From contig NC_067204.1 in the NCBI RefSeq assembly GCF_026262505.1, positions 14,216,522 through 14,280,521 on the forward strand: DNA of 64,000 bases, in the 5' to 3' direction. The position numbers were made by a program, and so were the translations under genes. The DNA comes from Trichomonas vaginalis G3 (Eukaryota; Parabasalia; Trichomonadida; Trichomonadidae). Below are positions 58,575-64,000 of the stretch, one piece after another; position 1 is the stretch's first letter, and each line of letters opens with the position of its first letter. Under the pieces are notes generated by a model, which saw only the letters and a list, made by a program, of their open reading frames with translations, made no database searches and was not told where the DNA came from.

Positions 58575-59624
58575 AAAATGGTACACCAGAGTTCAAGTTC
58601 GCAAAGTTTGTTTCAGAAAACCCAGGCAAGAACGCTAAGGAACTCACAGCCGAATTCACAGCTGCCTTAGAGAAGATCTATCCAGCTCCACTCCCAGTCA
58701 AGGCCCAGTCCATGGCAGCCCCATGCTTCGGCAAGGCCAAACAAGCCGGCTACATCAAAGTCGATGGTGGCAACGTCGTTCCAGCCGATATCTCAAAAGA
58801 CAAGGTCCAAGAACTCCTTGCTGACTTCGAAGCAGGCAAGCAGATCAACAACAAGGATGTTACAGATCTTACGAAGCGTGGTCTTATCGCCAAGGTCAAC
58901 GTCAACTATTTCATCCTCCACAAAGGTGATTAAATTCGTTGACTCCATGGACAAGGTCAAGAAGGCTGTTGCCGAGAGCTACAGAAGACGATAGAGCATG
59001 GTCAAGTCAGGCGAATGGCAGAACGTTGATTTCGCTCCACTCAACTTCGAAGCACAAGGCACAAAGATCCCATGCGGCCACGAGCATCCACTTCTCAAAG
59101 TTCGTGCAGAATTCCGTAACATCTTCTTCCAGATGGGCTTCGAAAAAATGGACACATCCAAGTGGGTTGAGAACTCATTCTGGAACTTCGACTCTCTCTT
59201 CCAGGGCCAGCAGCATCCATGCCGTGATATGCACGATACTTTCTTTCAAACCAGAGTTCGCACAGCCAATCCCAGACCACGACTACTTCCTCCGCGTCAA
59301 GGATATGCACGTCAACGGTGGCAACGGCTCAATCGGTCTCCGCTACGACTTCTCTGAGCAGATTCCACTCACAAACATCATGAGAACACATACAACAGCA
59401 GTTTCATCAAGAACACTCAAGATGCTCGCTGACGAGTTCAAGGCAACAGGAGAACTCCGCCCACGCAAGTTCTTCTCAATCGATAGAGTTTACAGAAACG
59501 AAACACTTGATGCTACACACCTTGCTGAATTCCACCAGGTCGAAGGCTTCATCATTGACAAGAACCTTTCCCTTGGCGACCTCATGCGTAACATCAGAGA
59601 ATTCTTCTCTCGTATCGGCCTCAA
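58575..59624 (+). pseudogene. PheRS alpha copy 3, broken at both ends
   Basis: Begins at the same internal point as copy 2 and stops at 'GGCCTCAA' (59,624), losing the last third of the gene including motif 3. It has an extra T near 58,931, a small rearranged patch near 58,976-58,998, the four-base loss shared with copy 2 and a further lost base near 59,251. It is the most decayed copy. Confidence 0.9.
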
Positions 59625-59951
59625 AATTAGACTCGTTTCCTTTTTCTTTGGTATGAGATTTAATAATCTTGTTATGTTAAATTTATGAAACAAGATTAAG
59701 CCCAAATATATGAAATTAAGGATCTCGTTTAGAGAAAAGTCTTCTTCGGCTCTAAAATTCATGAAGAAGAAATTTTACAAATTGTTACAAATTAGCAAAA
59801 TAAACAACTAATGGATTCCTACATGTAAATGAAACTCAGTTTGTGCTCAAACTAGGTGTGGAGTAGGTTCTTGTCAATTATATAATATTAAATCCTCCAA
59901 AGTTCTTTCAATTACTTTCAAAGAGAGGATGAATTAATAAACGTACATTTG
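59625..59951. other. Intergenic, remnant of the duplication edge
   Basis: The first about 65 bases match nothing else in the window. From 59,692 the sequence matches the junction region of the duplicated units ('GATTAAGCCCAAATATATGA', 'GGATCTCGTTTAG') with a few changes, then continues as unique DNA to the next gene. Confidence 0.6.
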
Positions 59952-61658
59952 ATGGATGTTCTTCAAAAAATTTCACAAGCCCTTCAAGATAAAGACGTAG
60001 AGATAAATGACAATGAAAAGAAAATTAACGAACTTATTGATACCTTAGCAACTAACAATGGTTTTACAAAATATCAAGATATGAAAATTCAAAATTTAAT
60101 GGAATACTATGGAAATATTCGAGCTCAAATTATCCAATTAGATGCAAATAAGATAAAATTGGATAATAAAACAGAAAGGTTCCAATCTAAAATTAAATCA
60201 ATCGAAATTAAACTTAGTCACTTAACAGAAGAGCATCAAAACTTATATTTTTACTATGAATCACTCCAAAAAGAGCTAAGTAATCAAGTAAATGAAAGGA
60301 ATGAACTTAAAAATAGGCTTGAAAAAGAGAAAAATGACAAATTAAACAATATTATAATTCTCAAGGTTTCATTGAATGATAGGCTTAACGAAATTAAAGC
60401 AAAAACAGCTACAATTGAATCAATTAAAAATGAAACAAAAGCTAATACTGAAACAGAGATTAAAAAGCTTGAAATGAAGTCAAAAACTGACACAAAACTT
60501 ATGAATGAAAAGATCAAAGAATTAAAAGACGAAAACACTCAATTGCAAAAAGAACTTAGGACTAAATCTCAACAAAAAGACATTGATATTAGAACTGAGT
60601 TAGCAGATTTGTCCAAGAAAAAGAAAGAAGTATCAAACGAAATGAAAGATTTGATTGAAGAATATAAATTACAAATAAAAATGTTTGAAAATGAAAAAAA
60701 TGACAGAGAACGAAGATATCAAAGTCTGCAAAGCAAATATAGTCACATCAGAAGCTTAAGTAATAATAATGAACCTAACAGTCATGAAGGAACAAATGAG
60801 ATATTCAGAGCAGATAAAATGAGCCAAAGATTTAAAAATGAGATTCTAAGAAATAAAGAAAAATATGATCGATGCAAACTGCTTCTGCAAGCACTAGAAG
60901 TTGATCATAAAAGTATAAAAGAAAAAATAAATATTGTTATTAAACAAAAGACAGAAAAAGAAAAGCAATGGTTCGAAGGATCCAAAAAAGTTGAAGAATT
61001 TGAAAAATCTATGAACGAAAAGAGATCAAAATGCGAAGAAAGAACTAATAGATTGAAGCAGAAGTTAATTGAAGCAAAATATCTTCTAGAGAATGGAGAC
61101 CTGCAGATACAAGAGCTAGAATTTCAAAGGAAAAAGTTAATCATTGACTACAAAGAAGTCAAAAGGAGATCGCAAAAAGTTGCCAATCGTTTTTCATTTC
61201 TTCAAAATGAAGTAAATGAAATGACAGAAAAGATTAAGAAGCAGAGAGTAGAGAACATAAATAATGCTTTCAAAGCACCTCAATCTAAGCAAAAATCAGA
61301 GCATAGCTTAGATTTTGATTCTATTATAATGGAATCAACCGAAAGCACCAAACATTTAAGTGAAATCGAAGATTTAGAGTCATTGAATAGTATAGGAACA
61401 CTTCCTGAAATGAATAATATTGTTAAAGAGGCAAAAGATGGTTTAGATAAGTTTTTGCAAGAATTAGATGCTGAAAGGGAAAAAGTGAATGCCATGAAAT
61501 CTGAAGGATCTGAATATTATAATCTAGTTGAAAAGAATAAAGAACTTAAAGAGAAGTCTGAACATTTCAAAGTGATGAATGAAGAAATTATTGAAATGAG
61601 AAAAAGAAAGAACTTGTTAACTAGTGATTCAGGAAAGAAACCTTTATCTAATATATAA
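59952..61658 (+). CDS. Long coiled-coil protein
   Basis: An intact frame of about 568 residues (a second ATG lies three bases upstream). Almost all is coiled coil, rich in K, E, N and Q, with a short break near residues 275-290 ('NNEPNSHEGTN') and a less ordered stretch at about 440-490. The C-terminus is basic. No catalytic motif is present. Such proteins in flagellates are often cytoskeletal or basal-body components; that is a guess here. Confidence 0.7.
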   Translation: MDVLQKISQALQDKDVEINDNEKKINELIDTLATNNGFTKYQDMKIQNLMEYYGNIRAQIIQLDANKIKLDNKTERFQSKIKSIEIKLSHLTEEHQNLYFYYESLQKELSNQVNERNELKNRLEKEKNDKLNNIIILKVSLNDRLNEIKAKTATIESIKNETKANTETEIKKLEMKSKTDTKLMNEKIKELKDENTQLQKELRTKSQQKDIDIRTELADLSKKKKEVSNEMKDLIEEYKLQIKMFENEKNDRERRYQSLQSKYSHIRSLSNNNEPNSHEGTNEIFRADKMSQRFKNEILRNKEKYDRCKLLLQALEVDHKSIKEKINIVIKQKTEKEKQWFEGSKKVEEFEKSMNEKRSKCEERTNRLKQKLIEAKYLLENGDLQIQELEFQRKKLIIDYKEVKRRSQKVANRFSFLQNEVNEMTEKIKKQRVENINNAFKAPQSKQKSEHSLDFDSIIMESTESTKHLSEIEDLESLNSIGTLPEMNNIVKEAKDGLDKFLQELDAEREKVNAMKSEGSEYYNLVEKNKELKEKSEHFKVMNEEIIEMRKRKNLLTSDSGKKPLSNI

Positions 61659-61880
61659 TATTTAATGATTGTTGATAAATAAATTGTTTGTATTTTTGAA
61701 AATTAATAATAAGCAAAATTAGACCTTAAATCTGATAACCTTTGTTGGATCAGCTCAAATTTTTATTGTTTTTTAAGATAATTTGTGAGAAATTCAAATA
61801 AATTTATTGTTGGTCATACGAATTATACAAAAATAATCCGAGATTGTTTAATAACAGTCTATATACAAACAAATTTTATT

Positions 61881-62507
61881 CTAACATGATAAAGTCGAAT
61901 CGATATTATCAAGTAATCTGTCAACTTTGCTATCGACGTAAGAAGTAGCAAGACTAGCATTGTATCTTTCTACGTCCATTTTTCTGATGGTTTCTGTTAA
62001 TAAAATAGGATCTTGTAGCAAACGAGCGCTGGCACGTAATCTGTTGTTTTCTTTTTCGAGATTTGCCTTTTTCTTCCTTAGTACTTCCATCTCCATCATT
62101 AATTCCTCTTCTGATTTGAGCATAATAGAGTAATCAATGATTGCCGACGGAGTTTTCTTCATTTCCATCTTCGACTCGGGAGTAATTTGCTTGACTGGTT
62201 CGAAGAACATCGGTTGGCGTTGAACTGGTGCAGTTAATCTCCAATATACGTTGTGATCTGGTGAAACAAAGTTAAGGAAAACTGGTTGGTTGTTTTCAAG
62301 CATGACTAAAGCATTTTGTATATCAAACTTATTAATGGGGCAAAAGCCAAATTGAGCACTTAATATGAAAGAAAGCTCATTATAAATTTCATCAATCGTA
62401 ATACCCATTTCTCTTCCGCCTCCTCGTATAGTTTTTCGAGCAACGATTTCTTTTACGTATGCATGAATGATATGAAAGTTTAAATAAGAAGCTTGGTTAG
62501 GAAACAT
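61881..62507 (-). CDS. Unknown protein with possible winged-helix head and coiled coil
   Basis: A 208-residue intact frame starting 'MFPNQASYLNFHIIHAYVKE'. Residues about 1-90 are helical with a short beta hairpin ('NQPVFLNFVSPDHNVYWRL'), reminiscent of a winged helix but not diagnostic. Residues about 130-165 are a coiled coil ('EEELMMEMEVLRKKKANLEK'). A TCATT initiator-like site lies upstream in the minus-strand leader. No family is recognised. Confidence 0.6.
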   Translation of the reverse strand: MFPNQASYLNFHIIHAYVKEIVARKTIRGGGREMGITIDEIYNELSFILSAQFGFCPINKFDIQNALVMLENNQPVFLNFVSPDHNVYWRLTAPVQRQPMFFEPVKQITPESKMEMKKTPSAIIDYSIMLKSEEELMMEMEVLRKKKANLEKENNRLRASARLLQDPILLTETIRKMDVERYNASLATSYVDSKVDRLLDNIDSTLSC

Positions 62508-62961
62508 TTGCAGATTTTGTTGATTTTCATGTCACATGTCATTAATTGAATGAAAGCGATGTTTCTTGAATCTTTATGAAAAGTAATCGAAATCAAATAT
62601 AATATTGATAGAAAGACACGCCAAAATATTTAGATTTCGGAATTTCTTCGACGAAATTACTATAAAATGGAATAAAAAAATGTCTATAACCCATTTGATA
62701 TATCACATAATGGTGGAGTACTTGGCATTAGCAAAGATAAAGAATGCTGCTGTTGAAGGGTAATCCTTTTGCATAAAGTATTACTACTAAATTAACTAGA
62801 AATAGCTCATATGACAAAAGTTATTCAAGAATTTTGGGAAAAAAATTACAAAATTATACCACGTGAATTGTAATATAATTTAGAATTTTCATATAATATT
62901 ATTAAATCAAAGCTTCTATTTATAAATACAATGAAAAGTTAATTAAATAGTAACTTTATTC
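62508..62961. other. Intergenic
   Basis: About 450 AT-rich bases between two minus-strand genes. No repeat or gene is supported. Confidence 0.5.
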
Positions 62962-64000
62962 TTAGTTTTCAATAATTTCACGATATTGTTCAACAAATTT
63001 TTCCTTTTTCTTTTTGATTTCTTCAATTTTTTCGATTTTTTCTTTTGTATCTTCAATATTATATGCATCTATTATCACGTCTATAATGCTTTTGACTTCC
63101 TTTAATGCTTCTGGATATTTTCCTCCTCTTACTTTTGAACGGTATTCAGTAAATACGTCTTCTAACTCTTGGAGTTCATTTTCTGGATCTTTTTTATCCA
63201 TTCCTGTGATTGAACGAGCTTGTTCGATCTGTTCATTTGTAAGAGTTGCATGTTTGTTCTCTAGTTCTGTGAGATTGTATTTTTCTTCATGAGCATCGTT
63301 TTCTTTGCCTTTGATTGAATGATAAAGGTGCAATATGTTTTGCTCATCAACCATGAATGTAATTTCGACATGTTCCTCTCCTTTCTTCTTCTTTTCAAGG
63401 CCTGTGATTAGATATTTTCCGATCTCCTTGCACTTTTCGATATCTTGTTCATTGCCTTGGAAAATTCTCAAATCGATCGAATCCACATAATCATCAACTG
63501 TTTTGAATGTTTTCTTGACTGGACCTGCTGGAAGTCTTGTTCCTTTCTTAATCATTGGATAGAATTTATAATATCTCTCTTGTCTTATCCTCAATCCATA
63601 TGAAATAGAAACACAATCATACTGGACAATTTCATTTGTTGGAGCTTCAGCGTCTGGTGGAGTTGATTGTGAACTTCCTACACTATTCGTTGAATTTGCC
63701 CGCACAATTCCTGAATATCTTGGTGCAGATTGTTGTTGATTTCCAACAGCATTTGTTGAAGTTGTTCTCTGAATTTCTTTACTTGCTTGAGATGTCGGTG
63801 CAGCATTAAATTGATTTGGTTGTGGAGTTATTGCAGCATTAAATTGATTTGGTTGTGGAGTTATTGCAGCATTAAATTGATTCGTTTGTGGAGTTGTTGT
63901 AGCATCAAATTGATTTGGTTGTGAAGTTATTGCAGCATTAAATTGATTCGTTTGTGGAGTTGTTGTAGCATCAAATTGATTTGGTTGTGAAGTTATTGCA
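62962..64000 (-). CDS. Hsp70-like substrate-binding domain protein, 5' end outside window
   Basis: The frame is open from the window edge, so the N-terminus is missing. First come six 11-residue repeats (ITPQPNQFNAA type), then a Ser/Thr/Gln-rich linker, then at about 63,000-63,620 a region aligning with the Hsp70 peptide-binding domain: 'YDCVSISYGLRI' (Hsp70 'DV.PLSLGIe'), 'FYPMIKKGTRLPAGPVKKTF' (Hsp70 'lIprNttiP..k...F'), 'IDLRIFQGNEQDIEKCKEIG' (Hsp70 'v.i.vyEGer......n.lG') and 'VEITFMVDEQNILHLYHS' (Hsp70 'ieVtFdiDanGIL.V'). A helical lid follows. No ATPase domain lies in the window directly before the repeats, so it may be an Hsp70 with a Q/N insert or a stand-alone substrate-binding protein. 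Confidence 0.7.
   Translation of the reverse strand, partial: AITSQPNQFDATTTPQTNQFNAAITSQPNQFDATTTPQTNQFNAAITPQPNQFNAAITPQPNQFNAAPTSQASKEIQRTTSTNAVGNQQQSAPRYSGIVRANSTNSVGSSQSTPPDAEAPTNEIVQYDCVSISYGLRIRQERYYKFYPMIKKGTRLPAGPVKKTFKTVDDYVDSIDLRIFQGNEQDIEKCKEIGKYLITGLEKKKKGEEHVEITFMVDEQNILHLYHSIKGKENDAHEEKYNLTELENKHATLTNEQIEQARSITGMDKKDPENELQELEDVFTEYRSKVRGGKYPEALKEVKSIIDVIIDAYNIEDTKEKIEKIEEIKKKKEKFVEQYREIIEN
63802..64000 (-). repeat. 33-bp tandem repeat, at least six units
   Basis: Units encode ITPQPNQFNAA, TTPQTNQFNAA and ITSQPNQFDAT in alternation. The last four units form a two-unit (66-bp) higher-order repeat. The array continues beyond the window edge and lies in frame within the Hsp70-like gene. 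Confidence 0.9.

Larger units (their letters stand above)
50856..59624. repeat. Tandem segmental duplication of PheRS-alpha 3' part plus ankyrin gene
   Basis: Unit A 50,856-54,719 (3,864 bp), unit B 54,720-58,574 (3,855 bp) and partial unit C 58,575-59,624. Each new unit begins in the synthetase at AAAATGGTACACCAGAG, joined to the sequence 'AAGGATCTCGTTTAG' that ends the ankyrin upstream region. The junction shows a few A bases of microhomology. The sequence that continues beyond 'CTCGTTTAG' in the parental arrangement (GAGAAAAGTC) survives at 59,731 onward. Units B and C share derived changes, so C arose from B or the reverse. Confidence 0.9.

Noticed and set aside
1-64000. tRNA, rRNA or LTR retrotransposon
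   Set aside because: No cloverleaf, rRNA-like stretch, reverse transcriptase or long terminal repeat pair was seen on reading both strands.

Overview
The window looks like a parabasalid protist, most probably Trichomonas vaginalis or a close relative. Host genes are intronless, AT-rich and closely packed on both strands. Several stop codons overlap a TAAA motif, the trichomonad polyadenylation-type signal. Two loci belong to the very large DUF3447-plus-ankyrin family typical of this organism. About 40 percent of the window is virus-like mobile DNA, as expected for a genome full of Maverick/Polinton elements. No rRNA, tRNA or CRISPR array was found.

Layout. (1) 1-13,660: an old, heavily broken virus-like element. 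It carries a KilA-N protein, an FtsK/HerA-type packaging ATPase, a D5/SF3-type primase-helicase, capsid-like genes and a coiled-coil structural gene. Its right edge has tandem repeats. (2) 13,676-13,852: two covarying hairpins ending in a 26-base T run. (3) 13,853-26,700: a second, different and much less decayed element of Maverick/Polinton type. It has a retroviral-type integrase, a long trimeric fibre with a phage tail-collar domain, a candidate major capsid protein, an array of tiny 'MAAGFF' proteins and a protein with three TQT motifs. A foreign segment of about 1.4 kb sits inside it at 20,500-21,935. (4) 27,593-39,793: host genes, namely a coiled-coil protein, an RRM protein, AP-3 mu, a Rab GTPase, a small unknown, a large possible RasGAP-like protein, a GAF/GAF/GAF-PDE cyclic-nucleotide phosphodiesterase and an acylated GTPase-like protein with a degenerate P-loop. 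(5) 40,622-43,895: a DUF3447/ankyrin gene with an in-frame TGA, then a TA-flanked mariner-like transposon holding a near-perfect 426-bp inverted repeat. (6) 44,003-48,829: a Raptor (TORC1) homologue with an in-frame TGA, then an intact fusion of radial-spoke protein 9 to nucleoside diphosphate kinase. (7) 49,213-59,624: phenylalanyl-tRNA synthetase alpha followed by an ankyrin gene, with the pair tandemly duplicated in units of about 3.86 kb into progressively broken copies. (8) 59,952-64,000: a long coiled-coil protein, an unknown protein and the C-terminal part of an Hsp70-like substrate-binding protein that continues past the window.

How the genes relate. The host genes form no operon. Several touch on membrane traffic and signalling (AP-3 mu, Rab, possible RasGAP, PDE, Raptor) and one on flagella (RSP9-NDK). 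In the two virus-like elements the capsid, fibre, ATPase, helicase and integrase parts would once have served replication, packaging and integration. Both are treated here as fossils. All functional calls rest on motif recognition by eye; no database search was run.
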